Origin: Pseudoselenomonas ruminantium | GTDB taxonomy: Bacteria; Bacillota; Negativicutes; Selenomonadales; Selenomonadaceae | Assembly (NCBI GenBank): GCA_015058575.1 | Contig: SVBZ01000037.1 | Location: 1 to 33,474, forward strand | Direction: 5' to 3' | DNA: 33,474 nt | Shown here: positions 1 to 6,778 of the stretch, piece by piece | How the letters are laid out: every line of letters begins with the position of its first letter | Position numbering within the stretch: the first letter of the stretch is position 1 | The notes under the pieces: model-generated | Database searches by the model: none | Seen by the model: only the letters and a program-made list of their open reading frames with translations | Told to the model about the DNA's origin: nothing | Program-made: the position numbers and the translations under genes

Positions 1-921
1 GTCAGCCAGCCTGTGGTTGATTCGTAAAAGTCGTTTTTCGCTTTTTATAAGGTTGCTTGTTTTGCAGTAACGCTCTCCTTTCTTGTTCATCTGGTATTTT
101 CGCGATACCTGACGCTGCAACCTGCGTCTTTTCTTTTTGAGGTTCCTTATTGTATGGGACTTATTGATATTTTTGACTACGGTAGAGTCTGAGATTATCG
201 CTAAGTCTTTGATACCTAAATCAATGCCGACACCTTCTGTGCAGGAACGTCCCGGCTGTTTGCGACTGAAGTTTAGTCCTCGCATTGGCTTTAGCGTATA
301 AGAAGTTCTGATTCCTACGGAAAGCCACCAGTTTTCACCATCAAAGCTTATCCGTGGTTGGGTGTATCTTCCCTTTACAGGTATTTTTCCCTTTTCAGCA
401 AGCCTTATCCAGTTGAGCCGTTGACGATTCTTTTTTCTGCTGCCAGCGATATTTTCCAGCTTAACATGCGTAGCTGTGAACTGGATTTTTACATTGTCCT
501 GATAGAAACGAAAGTCGCCATTCTTTTTGCTGCGAAACTTAGGGTGCCCGTTCATGTCATAGACGGTCGGTTTCCTGTCAATGCGAGTAAAATGTGCCAG
601 CTTCTTGGGTGAATATTTGACATACCCTTTCTGCCTCTGCCTGTGGAAGAAGTTCTTGTACGCTATACACAAATCCTTGATAGCCTGCTTGGTTACATTG
701 TTGGATATGCCTAGAAGCCACACGTTTTCTTCAGAATTACGAAGAACGGTGAACTCCTTGCGAAGGTCATAATCACTTTGAAGGTTTCTGCCTTCTCTGA
801 AATTATCCATCTGCTTATCTAAAGCCCAGTTATAGGCAAACCTCGAAGCTCCCGCAAACTGAAACAGTTTAGTTTTCTGTTTGTTGTTCGGCAACAGCCG
901 TATCCTGACCGACTTTATCAT
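1..921 (-). CDS. tnpB: IS607-family TnpB, RNA-guided nuclease (3' end outside window)
   Basis: The reading frame is open from an ATG at 919-921 to the left edge of the window (307 codons, no stop), so the C-terminus is missing. The N-terminus MIKSVRIRLLPNNKQ, the ASRFAYNWAL segment, the WWLSVGI strand and the RuvC-I motif GIDLGIKDLA (Asp near residue 234, codon 220-222) are typical of TnpB/OrfB. TnpB proteins are RNA-guided DNA endonucleases that act with an omega RNA from the element's 3' end, which would lie left of position 1. The start lies inside the tail of the broken tnpA, the usual IS607 overlap. The remaining RuvC acidic residues and the zinc ribbon cannot be checked here. Confidence 0.9.
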   Translation of the reverse strand, partial: MIKSVRIRLLPNNKQKTKLFQFAGASRFAYNWALDKQMDNFREGRNLQSDYDLRKEFTVLRNSEENVWLLGISNNVTKQAIKDLCIAYKNFFHRQRQKGYVKYSPKKLAHFTRIDRKPTVYDMNGHPKFRSKKNGDFRFYQDNVKIQFTATHVKLENIAGSRKKNRQRLNWIRLAEKGKIPVKGRYTQPRISFDGENWWLSVGIRTSYTLKPMRGLNFSRKQPGRSCTEGVGIDLGIKDLAIISDSTVVKNINKSHTIRNLKKKRRRLQRQVSRKYQMNKKGERYCKTSNLIKSEKRLLRINHRLAD

Positions 922-1311
922 CTGAATCACCACCCACTAATTCCTGAATCATCTTCTTCGCCTTGGGTCTTGTAAACCCTTCTTCTTGTAATTGATTCCA
1001 GAACCAACGTCAATGATTATTTCAAAGGGCTGCCCCTGTGCGTATAGATATGTTCTCAGATTTTCTACCTGACGCTCAAGGTCATCTTTTTGCTTGGGAC
1101 TTGATACTCTGCAATAGCCGATAACTTTTTTAGGAGCCGTTTGAATGCCCGTCACAGCATTTAATCGGTCTTCTGAGTAATATCTGTAGCCGTTTGACGA
1201 AGTGTGATGCGGATGGAGTTTTCCGCTCCTGTCCCAATTTCTCAGGGTTTGCGGAGTGACTCCGATGATTTTAGCAAACTTGTTGATAGTATAGTATTCC
1301 AAGTTCATCAC
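869..1311 (-). pseudogene. tnpA: IS607-family TnpA serine recombinase, inactivated by an internal deletion
   Basis: The first 120 codons (1311 down to a TGA at 949-951) encode a MerR-like helix-turn-helix (about residues 5-55, IIGVTPQTLRNWDRSGKL, YRYYSEDRL) and the start of a serine recombinase domain with IGYCRVSS, whose Ser is catalytic, followed by DVGSGINYKKKGLQ. The frame then breaks. In the next frame the characteristic TnpA tail KAKKMIQELVGG continues to a TAA at 869-871 and overlaps tnpB. Full-length relatives have roughly 70 more residues between these two parts, so I infer a deletion of about 200 bp plus a frameshift near position 960. The product would lack most of the catalytic core. 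The helix-turn-helix could still bind DNA if expressed. Confidence 0.85.
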
Positions 1312-1386
1312 CTCAATACTACTACATCAATAAGTTGCAATATAATCAAGAATAATTTATAACTATTTACAACTTTATTTTATCTG
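1312..1386. other. AT-rich presumed terminal region of the IS607-type element
   Basis: These 75 bases lie between the tnpA start and the stop codon of the ABC ATPase. They are AT-rich, carry no gene and should include the tnpA-side end of the element. IS607 elements lack inverted repeats and target duplications, so I cannot fix the boundary by eye. Confidence 0.35.
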
Positions 1387-2499
1387 TTAAAAGCCTTCCA
1401 TCAGACTGCGGCTGCCATCGGCAATGAAGACATTGACCTTCAGCGCATTCGGTTTCAGATAGACCTTATCGCCCACCTCAAGGATTTTCTCGGCATGGCC
1501 AAGATCCTGGCTGTATTCGATTGACGGCTGATCCGGAAGGATCATCTCCTCGGGGAAGGTCAAGCTGTAGTTCACATACTTGCCCAGGAATACCTTCGTC
1601 GCAACCTCGCAGCAGACCCCCTCGCCCTCGCTGCAGATAGAAAATTCCTCGGGGCGCACTGAGATGACAACCTCCTGCCCGTCAGATGCCTCCTCGCTGA
1701 GCGTTGTCATCGGCAGACGGAACCCATCCGCGAACACCACAGTCTTGCCCGCGCCATCAGCCTCGATATGCCCCTTGAACAGATTCGAATGGCCGATGAA
1801 TGTCGAAACAAAGATGTTATAGGGCCGCGTATAGATTGTATGCGGCGATGCGGTCTGCTGGATAACGCCCTGCTTCATGACGGCAATGCGGTCAGATATC
1901 GACAGTGCCTCTTCCTGGTCATGCGTGACATATACCGTCGTGATGCCGACCTGCTTCTGAACCTCACGAATGGCGGAGCGCATTTCCACACGCAGCTTCG
2001 CATCGAGATTCGACAGCGGCTCATCCATCAGCAGCACACTTGGATGGATGACGATGGCCCGCGCGAGCGCCACACGCTGCTGCTGACCGCCCGACAACCG
2101 CTCGGGCAGGCGATCCTGATACTCAGTGATCTGCACGACATCGAGGATCTTGTCAACCTTCGCTTTCATCTCGTCCTTCGGCATCTTGCGGAGTTTCAAG
2201 CCATACTCAACATTTTCCCGCACCGTGAGATGCGGAAAAATCGCATAGCTCTGGAAAACCATGCCGATGTTGCGCTTATGGGCCGGAATATCATTGATGA
2301 CCTGCTCATTGAACTTGATAGTGCCGCCCTCGATGCTATTGAAGCCGGCAATCATGCGCAAAAGCGTCGTCTTACCACAGCCCGACGGCCCCAGCAAGGT
2401 AAAGAATTCTCCATTATGGATATGCTCGGTAAGTCCAGGGATAATCGTAAGGTCCCCGTACTTCTTGACGACATTATCCACGGATATGGCAACACTCAT
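1387..2499 (-). CDS. ABC importer ATP-binding protein (iron(III)/spermidine/phosphonate type)
   Basis: This is the cytoplasmic ATPase of an importer in the PotA/FbpC/PhnT group. Visible motifs are Walker A GPSGCGKTT (residues 37-45), the Q-loop MVFQSYAIFPHLTV, the signature LSGGQQQRVALARA, Walker B VLLMDEPLSNLDA and the H-loop VTHDQ, followed by a TOBE domain of about 130 residues. I chose the ATG at 2497-2499 (370 residues). An ATG five codons upstream overlaps its own GGAGGAG ribosome binding site, which is correctly spaced for the downstream start. No permease or binding protein gene is present in the window. If the permeases follow downstream, the IS607 element separates them from this gene. 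The substrate cannot be decided from the ATPase. Confidence 0.88.
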   Translation of the reverse strand: MSVAISVDNVVKKYGDLTIIPGLTEHIHNGEFFTLLGPSGCGKTTLLRMIAGFNSIEGGTIKFNEQVINDIPAHKRNIGMVFQSYAIFPHLTVRENVEYGLKLRKMPKDEMKAKVDKILDVVQITEYQDRLPERLSGGQQQRVALARAIVIHPSVLLMDEPLSNLDAKLRVEMRSAIREVQKQVGITTVYVTHDQEEALSISDRIAVMKQGVIQQTASPHTIYTRPYNIFVSTFIGHSNLFKGHIEADGAGKTVVFADGFRLPMTTLSEEASDGQEVVISVRPEEFSICSEGEGVCCEVATKVFLGKYVNYSLTFPEEMILPDQPSIEYSQDLGHAEKILEVGDKVYLKPNALKVNVFIADGSRSLMEGF

Positions 2500-2548
2500 G
2501 CGGAACTCCTCCATTCCATTATTTCATCTTGTTTTCTTCTGTATTTTT

Positions 2549-2577
2549 ATTTTATCGAATCAAAAGCGTCGCAACAA
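2549..2577 (-). promoter_or_regulatory. Sigma-A promoter of the ABC ATPase gene
   Basis: On the minus strand, -35 TTGTTG (2572-2577) and -10 TAAAAT (2549-2554) are separated by 17 bp. The start codon is about 50 bp downstream. Confidence 0.6.
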
Positions 2578-2798
2578 TCCAGAATAATGGATATTTGTCA
2601 GAAAAAATGAACCCCCCCCTCCACATGCACTCTGAAAGATGCATTTTCTTAATCAATTTGCCTATACCGAACACAAAAACACATGCCTCTCAATAGCTAT
2701 AGCTATCAAAAGACATGCATGAATTGAACACCTTTTCTCAAACTCCGCGCTGTTGTCCTTCATATTTTTAGAATAGTACGATGATAAACAAGCAAGTA
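2578..2798. other. Gene-free AT-rich spacer
   Basis: I see no coding region here. Notable items are a C-run near 2611-2619 and the palindromic ATAGCTATAGCTAT near 2694-2707. The spacer separates the divergent ATPase promoter from the small RNA promoter that follows. Confidence 0.4.
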
Positions 2799-2827
2799 TT
2801 GAGAAAAGCAGATGCAAACGCTATAAT
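2799..2827 (+). promoter_or_regulatory. Promoter of the antisense small RNA
   Basis: -35 TTGAGA (2799-2804) and -10 TATAAT (2822-2827) are separated by exactly 17 bp. No ribosome binding site and ORF follow. An intrinsic terminator ends about 100 nt later, so this promoter should drive a short untranslated RNA. Confidence 0.75.
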
Positions 2828-2833
2828 GGAGAT

Positions 2834-2937
2834 AAGAAAAAGGCCACCGATAGACGGATTATTCCCTCGCTCGATGGTTAATCTATTCTAGTAAGAATAA
2901 CCGCCGGAGGTAAGGGATCGGCGGTTATTTCTTTTTT
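2834..2937 (+). ncRNA. Candidate type I antitoxin RNA, about 100 nt
   Basis: The RNA should start about 7 nt after the TATAAT at 2822-2827 and end at the hairpin and T-run closing near 2937. It carries no plausible ORF. It is antisense to the 3' part and stop codon of a short hydrophobic reading frame on the minus strand. This convergent layout, with the shared hairpin AATAACCGCCG/CGGCGGTTATT placed just after a ...KKK-stop, is familiar from the small holin-like type I toxins of Firmicutes. The antitoxin role is an inference from that layout. Confidence 0.6.
2896..2937 (+). terminator. Intrinsic terminator of the antisense RNA
   Basis: An 11-bp stem (2896-2906 with 2919-2929) and a 12-nt loop are followed by a T-rich run (TTTCTTTTTT). 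On the minus strand the same stem lies directly after the putative toxin stop codon. Confidence 0.8.
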
Positions 2938-2990
2938 ACCTCTATAATGAGGAACAGGAGAAGCAGAAGCTTCAGCGTGTCGCATCTATC
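2925..2990 (-). pseudogene. Short hydrophobic type I toxin-like frame, probably decayed
   Basis: The minus strand encodes a run ending LKLLLLLFLIIEVKKK before a TAA at 2925-2927. This is the expected hydrophobic helix plus basic tail of a small type I membrane toxin. A GGAGGTG ribosome binding site lies upstream (2998-3004), but the ATG spaced for it (2980-2982) is in another frame, and no ATG or GTG fits the hydrophobic frame close by. It is therefore either a frameshifted relic or uses an unrecognised start. The RNA structures around it are well preserved. Confidence 0.45.
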
Positions 2991-3123
2991 GGTAACACCT
3001 CCACTTCGGGTTGGCCAATCGACCGCGCTTGCGCTTGGCCTCAAAGCACCTTTCTGCGAGGGTGTGCGTTTCAAATAATCCGCCTACCGTATCTGGTGAC
3101 CTAGCAGGATATCCTGCCGAACG

Positions 3124-3152
3124 TATATATCATGTATATTCCACAGATACAA
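3124..3152 (-). promoter_or_regulatory. Weak candidate promoter for the toxin-like mRNA
   Basis: On the minus strand, TTGTAT and TATATA are separated by 17 bp upstream of the toxin-like frame. The 5' leader would be more than 100 nt long and include the perfect palindrome GCAGGATATCCTGC (3104-3117). Confidence 0.3.
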
Positions 3153-3159
3153 TACGAAA

Positions 3160-3191
3160 GAGGGAGCTTGACTTGTCAGGCTCCCTCCTTT
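3160..3191. terminator. Hairpin, probable bidirectional terminator
   Basis: An 8-bp stem GAGGGAGC/GCTCCCTC (3160-3167 with 3180-3187) has a 12-nt loop and short T-rich tails on both sides. It lies between the 209-residue gene and the toxin-like locus, so it could end the former. Confidence 0.5.
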
Positions 3192-3320
3192 TGAATACAT
3201 TGCGGAATGACAATCATATAGCAAGCGCCTCGCGCCAGATACCAGGTAAGTAAAGGTAACATTCCGTTGCTATCAATGTTCTGTTCCTAAGGGTAGTTTG
3301 CCGGTCAAAAGCAATGAAAA

Positions 3321-3926
3321 TCAATCTGCTCGCTTATCATCTGGCAGACTATAATTACTGATGACCCTCCAATATTGATTTTCTTCCCAATAAGAAACGG
3401 CATCTTCATATGTTTCTATACATTCATCACCATGATAGTATTCAACATGATATTGTGTATCCGATATGAAATCATCTACATTATCCCATAAAGTAACACC
3501 TGGGCTAGGATACTCATTCTGTAAACACAGGTTATCCGAATCAGCAACCGCAATAATTAATGTATTTATCATCGTCGCTTTGAAATCCAAATCATAGAAC
3601 TCGGATACCCTGTTTATGACACATACAGCATCCGTAGCAAATACTTCTTGCGGACAAAGAAGACACCGCCATTCATCATCGAGCTCATAGTCAAATACTA
3701 ACAGTTCATCAGCCGGTAAATCTAATATATCATCACCGAACAAGGCATATACTCTACCAGACAAGTTTAAGATTTCTTTTGCCGATAATCTTGATAACCA
3801 TTGAGCAAATGGCTCCTCCATTATGTACATTGGCAAGGTCGAATGAATGTAATCATAGAATTGCTTGTTGCTCGCGAAATAGCGAAACTCATCACCAGAA
3901 TCATATTTTATGATGCACACCTGCAT
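3321..3926 (-). CDS. Unknown acidic protein, about 200 residues
   Basis: I do not recognise this protein. It is soluble and strongly acidic, with many Asp, Glu and aromatic residues (for example FDYELDDEWRCLLC, HVEYYHGDECIETYEDA). I see no signal peptide or membrane segment. An AAGGAGGGG site lies directly before the ATG at 3924-3926. A GTG at 3918-3920 is spaced better for it, and a longer start at 3950 lacks a site. The gene is AT-rich relative to the window and sits between a toxin-antitoxin-like locus and transposase relics, which suggests horizontal acquisition. An immunity-like or phage-related role is possible, but nothing in the sequence shows it. Confidence 0.55.
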   Translation of the reverse strand: MQVCIIKYDSGDEFRYFASNKQFYDYIHSTLPMYIMEEPFAQWLSRLSAKEILNLSGRVYALFGDDILDLPADELLVFDYELDDEWRCLLCPQEVFATDAVCVINRVSEFYDLDFKATMINTLIIAVADSDNLCLQNEYPSPGVTLWDNVDDFISDTQYHVEYYHGDECIETYEDAVSYWEENQYWRVISNYSLPDDKRAD

Positions 3927-4027
3927 CCCCTCCTTACATGTACTTGGCATAACGATAAAATATACGGCTCCTGTCCCCGCCTATTTTATCATGTATATCT
4001 CATAGGTACGGAATCAATTGCTGATTG

Positions 4028-4090
4028 ATGATCGAATGGCAGAAATCATGGAACGCTATGACATAGACTATTAAATTTATTTACACAAAC
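4028..4090 (+). mobile_element. Possible remnant of a mutator/IS256-type element end
   Basis: A short plus-strand frame ending MERYDIDY and a TAA at about 4072 is followed by TTTACACAAACTTATTGACAC, which resembles the ends of IS256-like elements. The fragment is too short to be sure. Confidence 0.25.
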
Positions 4091-4402
4091 TTATTGACAC
4101 ACCCCAGAAGCGAGCTGAAGCGTAAATCTGCGCCAGTTGATGCTGCTGGAATTCATAAAGCGATAAAAGGTGTCTTTAGCAAAAGGAATGGAGTTTGAAT
4201 ACCCCCGCTGTTTTTGGAAGAATGATTTATTGCTGAAAGCATTTTCAAAGGCTACTTGGAATACATATTTGACCGAAAAACCGCGTACTTTGTACGCATT
4301 GCAGGATTTGAGAATCTGTCCTACATGGAATGCTTCAAGAAAATGAGAAATTTTCGAGGAAAGGAGCTCACGAGACTGATGATTATGTGCTACAATATTC
4401 AT
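4091..4402 (-). pseudogene. N-terminal fragment of an IS4-like DDE transposase
   Basis: About 103 codons from the ATG at 4400-4402 (GGAGGG site 8 nt upstream) to a TGA at 4091. The sequence LEAFHVGQILKSCNAYKVRG and the closing KDTFYRFMNSSSINWRRFTL are recognisable as the N-terminal region of IS4-type transposases that run to more than 400 residues. The catalytic DDE domain is absent. The coding sequence stops where the IS256-like end begins, so this is a relic truncated by a later insertion or deletion. Confidence 0.65.
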
Positions 4403-4403
4403 G

Positions 4404-4472
4404 GCATAAGCCCTCCGTTTATGTTGTGATAGTTTGGTCACTTTCATTATACAAAACGGAGACGGCTTATGC
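4404..4472. repeat. Inverted repeat at the start of the transposase relic
   Basis: GCATAAGCCCTCCGTTT (4404-4420) pairs with AAACGGAGACGGCTTATGC (4454-4472), apart from a 2-nt bulge. The repeat brackets the ribosome binding site of the transposase relic. It may be part of the element's end or a translational control hairpin. Confidence 0.55.
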
Positions 4473-4627
4473 TATTTTATTTTAGAAAATCTGAGTTAAT
4501 AATTAATAAGCAGTTTTGCAACTGCGAAGTTTGAGTAAGTAAATTATTTCCTCTAAGTTTTACAAATGAATCGGGAACACTTTTTGTTGTAATGTGATAC
4601 AATACAGTTAAGGTAAATATTTCACAG
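4473..4627. other. AT-rich gene-free stretch
   Basis: No coding region with a credible ribosome binding site is visible on either strand. A TACAAT at about 4599-4604 could be a -10 box for the structured region that follows, but no good -35 accompanies it. Confidence 0.35.
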
Positions 4628-4629
4628 CT

Positions 4630-4682
4630 AATAGCGTTGCAGGTTGACTGTCTGTAACGCAGAGGTCCGCTATACGGACAAT
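4630..4682 (+). ncRNA. Two short hairpins upstream of a strong terminator; possible small RNA
   Basis: Reading the plus strand, GTTGCAG/CTGTAAC (7 bp with one G-U) and GTCCG/CGGAC (5 bp) form consecutive hairpins that lead into the terminator at 4683-4716. Three hairpins in under 90 nt with no ORF would suit a small RNA or an attenuator. A promoter is not convincing, so this is tentative. Confidence 0.3.
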
Positions 4683-4716
4683 AAAAGCCACCCTCGACCA
4701 AAAGGGTGGCTTTTTT
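4683..4716. terminator. Strong bidirectional terminator
   Basis: A 12-bp stem AAAAGCCACCCT/AGGGTGGCTTTT (4683-4694 with 4703-4714) has T-runs on both strands. On the minus strand it follows the aldose epimerase stop codon by about 25 nt and should end that transcript. Confidence 0.85.
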
Positions 4717-4739
4717 CGTATGTCTACCTATTAATTTAT

Positions 4740-5618
4740 TCAGCCTATAGCAATCGTATAGCTGAATTTTTTCTCTTCGCCCGGTGCGAGCTCTTCGCTG
4801 CCCTCGCGGTCTTTGAAGTCACCGGCAAAGTCCACATAGTCGGCATGTCCATGCCACGGTTCGATGCAGAGGAACGGTGCGCCGCCTTTGTCCGGCGTCC
4901 AGTATCCCCAATAGGGGAAGCCCTTGGCTTCGACCGTCAGGCTCTTTTCACTCTTCGTCGAGCGCAGGCTGACCTGCGTGGATTTCTGCCCGGCATAGGC
5001 CAGGGCATCGTTGCGGAACATTTCATAGTTCAACGGCAGTTTCGTGCCCTTGACGGCCATATCGCCAGATTCATGCTTGAACTGCCCCTTGCTGTCAAGC
5101 GGCATATTCTGCATATCCTCCGCCGTATGGAACTCGAGGTAATAGTCCTCAAATCTTTCCCCCGGTACGATTGGACAGCGGAAAGCGCCATGCGCACCAA
5201 TCGAGAATACCATATGCTTCTCGTCAAGGTTCCTGACGCGCCAGATTACCTTGATCTTGTTTTCCTCCAGCTCATAGCTTACATAAAGCGCAAACTTCCA
5301 CGGATAAACCTTGAGAGTATCCTCTGACCATTCCAACACAAACTCGATGCTATCCTGCTGGCGTGCCACGAGCTCAAAGTCGGAGATGCGGCCAAAACCG
5401 TGCCCCGGCAGTTCGTATTCGGCACCGCTCACACGGTATTTGCCATCACGCAGCTTGCCAACAATCGGGAACAGCACTGGCGAACTGTACTTCCACCATT
5501 CCGGATTGCCATCCCAAAGATATTCGGTCTCGTCTGCCCGCTCCTTGATAGAGCGCAGTTCTGCGCCATGGCTGCGTACCAATACGCAAAGTGTTTCATT
5601 TTCCAGTGTATAGAGCAT
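4740..5618 (-). CDS. Aldose 1-epimerase family protein (LacX-like)
   Basis: This cytoplasmic protein of 292 residues should interconvert alpha and beta anomers of a hexose or hexose phosphate. It opens with LENETLCVLVRSHGAELRSI, a typical galactose mutarotase start. It has the PVLFPIVGKLRDG and LPGHGFGR segments, with His in GHGF as a likely catalytic or binding residue, then IGAHGAFRCP and a C-terminal FLCIEPWHG containing the conserved Glu. The length fits the shorter LacX-like branch. It lies 38 nt after the hydroxyacid dehydrogenase and ends at a strong terminator, so the two probably share a transcript. The sugar acted on is not evident. Confidence 0.88.
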   Translation of the reverse strand: MLYTLENETLCVLVRSHGAELRSIKERADETEYLWDGNPEWWKYSSPVLFPIVGKLRDGKYRVSGAEYELPGHGFGRISDFELVARQQDSIEFVLEWSEDTLKVYPWKFALYVSYELEENKIKVIWRVRNLDEKHMVFSIGAHGAFRCPIVPGERFEDYYLEFHTAEDMQNMPLDSKGQFKHESGDMAVKGTKLPLNYEMFRNDALAYAGQKSTQVSLRSTKSEKSLTVEAKGFPYWGYWTPDKGGAPFLCIEPWHGHADYVDFAGDFKDREGSEELAPGEEKKFSYTIAIG

Positions 5619-5656
5619 CTGTCAAACTCCCCTCGCTATGAAAAATTGCGCCTGCG

Positions 5657-6616
5657 TCAGCTGATTACACCATTGGCCCGCAGGACAGCTTTGACACTGT
5701 CCGCACTCTTATGCAGCAACTCCTCTTCCTCAGCCGGCAGCGGCAGCGGGATGCGTTTGAGTACACCATCCTTGCCAATCACACTCGGCAGGGACAGCGA
5801 CACATCCTCGATGCCATACTCGCCGCCAAGCGGCGTCGAAACAGTCAGCACCGCATGTTCATCATAGAGCACAGCCTTGGCCAGACGGCAGGCGCCCATC
5901 GCAATACCTGTATTCGTCCAACCCTTCGATTTTAGCACATCATAAGCCGTATTGACAACTTCGCCTGCCACAACCTCACGGTCAAAGTCCGTCTCATGAT
6001 CGTAGAACATATCGAGTTTTTCCAGCGGCACACCGCCAATGCTGACCGTGCTCCAAGCCGGGAAGGCAGAGTTGCCATGCTCGCCGAGCATATACCCCTG
6101 GACATCCGTCGGATCGACATGGTAATGCGCACCAAGGATGCTCTTGAAACGCATGGTCTCCAGCGTCGTACCCGTGCCGAATACCTTGCCTGCCGGATAG
6201 CCAAACTCCGTTGCCGCCACATGCGTCGTGACATCGAGCGGATTCGTAATCATGATGAAAACCGCATCGCGCGTATACTTCGTTACCTCGCCCATGACAT
6301 CACGGATAACGGCTATATTCTCCTTGGCCAGCGTCAAGCGATCCATGACACCGCCCGGCAGGATGCTCGGGCCTGCCGCGCAAATGATGACATCGGCATC
6401 GCGGCATTCCTCAAAACCGCCCGAATATACATGGACATTCGGCGTCAAAGCACAGGCAATCGAATGCGTCGCATCGACAGCCTCGCCGTGCGCCACCTCC
6501 GGTTTGATATCAATGCAGACAATCTCCGCTGCCAGCTGGCAGGCAATCGCCCGTGCGAGCACCGCCGAGCCAACATGTCCAAGTCCAATGATTGCTAATT
6601 TGTGTGGTTTTAACAT
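5657..6616 (-). CDS. L-lactate / L-2-hydroxyacid dehydrogenase
   Basis: An NAD-dependent dehydrogenase of 319 residues in the LDH/MDH superfamily. The dinucleotide loop is GLGHVG (residues 11-16) and Asp36 in VCIDIK indicates NAD. MITNPLDV contains the conserved Asn125, TMRFK contains the substrate carboxylate Arg156, and GEHGNSAF contains the catalytic His180. HGNS instead of HGDS and the loop GPSILPGGVMDR, in place of the usual GxxQxPGExR, are closer to L-2-hydroxyisocaproate dehydrogenase than to classical LDH. The substrate may therefore be a branched or aromatic 2-oxoacid rather than pyruvate. A site AAAGGAG precedes the ATG, and an extended -10 TGCTAAAAT lies about 30 nt upstream. Confidence 0.85.
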   Translation of the reverse strand: MLKPHKLAIIGLGHVGSAVLARAIACQLAAEIVCIDIKPEVAHGEAVDATHSIACALTPNVHVYSGGFEECRDADVIICAAGPSILPGGVMDRLTLAKENIAVIRDVMGEVTKYTRDAVFIMITNPLDVTTHVAATEFGYPAGKVFGTGTTLETMRFKSILGAHYHVDPTDVQGYMLGEHGNSAFPAWSTVSIGGVPLEKLDMFYDHETDFDREVVAGEVVNTAYDVLKSKGWTNTGIAMGACRLAKAVLYDEHAVLTVSTPLGGEYGIEDVSLSLPSVIGKDGVLKRIPLPLPAEEEELLHKSADSVKAVLRANGVIS

Positions 6617-6718
6617 AATTACACATCTCCTTTGTCACTCATTTTAGCACAATTTACACTATATGGAAATATGTCTACCTTAAAAAATCAAACCTTTTCA
6701 AATATTGCTTGCAAAAGC

Positions 6719-6762
6719 AAAAATAATCCCCATCGCTGTATTATGCGATAGGGATTATTTTC
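6719..6762 (-). terminator. Terminator of the PTS/transketolase operon
   Basis: AAATAATCCC and GGGATTATTT flank an inner ATCGC/GCGAT pairing, forming one long stem. A-rich and T-rich flanks make it work in both directions. It starts 17 nt after the stop codon of the transketolase C-terminal subunit. Confidence 0.8.
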
Positions 6763-6778
6763 TTGTTTGTAATTCAAA

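Noticed and set aside
1768..2610. A 280-codon plus-strand frame opposite the ABC ATPase
   Set aside because: It is fully antisense to a protein with all ATPase motifs, and no ribosome binding site is present.
3011..3253. An 80-codon plus-strand frame beside the toxin-like locus
   Set aside because: It crosses the hairpin at 3160-3187 and the leader of the toxin-like mRNA, and has no start signal.
4477..4701. A 74-codon minus-strand frame through the terminator
   Set aside because: It reads through the strong hairpin at 4683-4716, has no convincing ribosome binding site and no similarity I can recognise.
6702..6720. Palindrome TTGCTT/AAGCAA before the dehydrogenase gene as a third PRD operator
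   Set aside because: It shares only the TTGC/GCAA ends with the 19-bp sites, has a different spacing and adjoins a terminator, so I did not count it.
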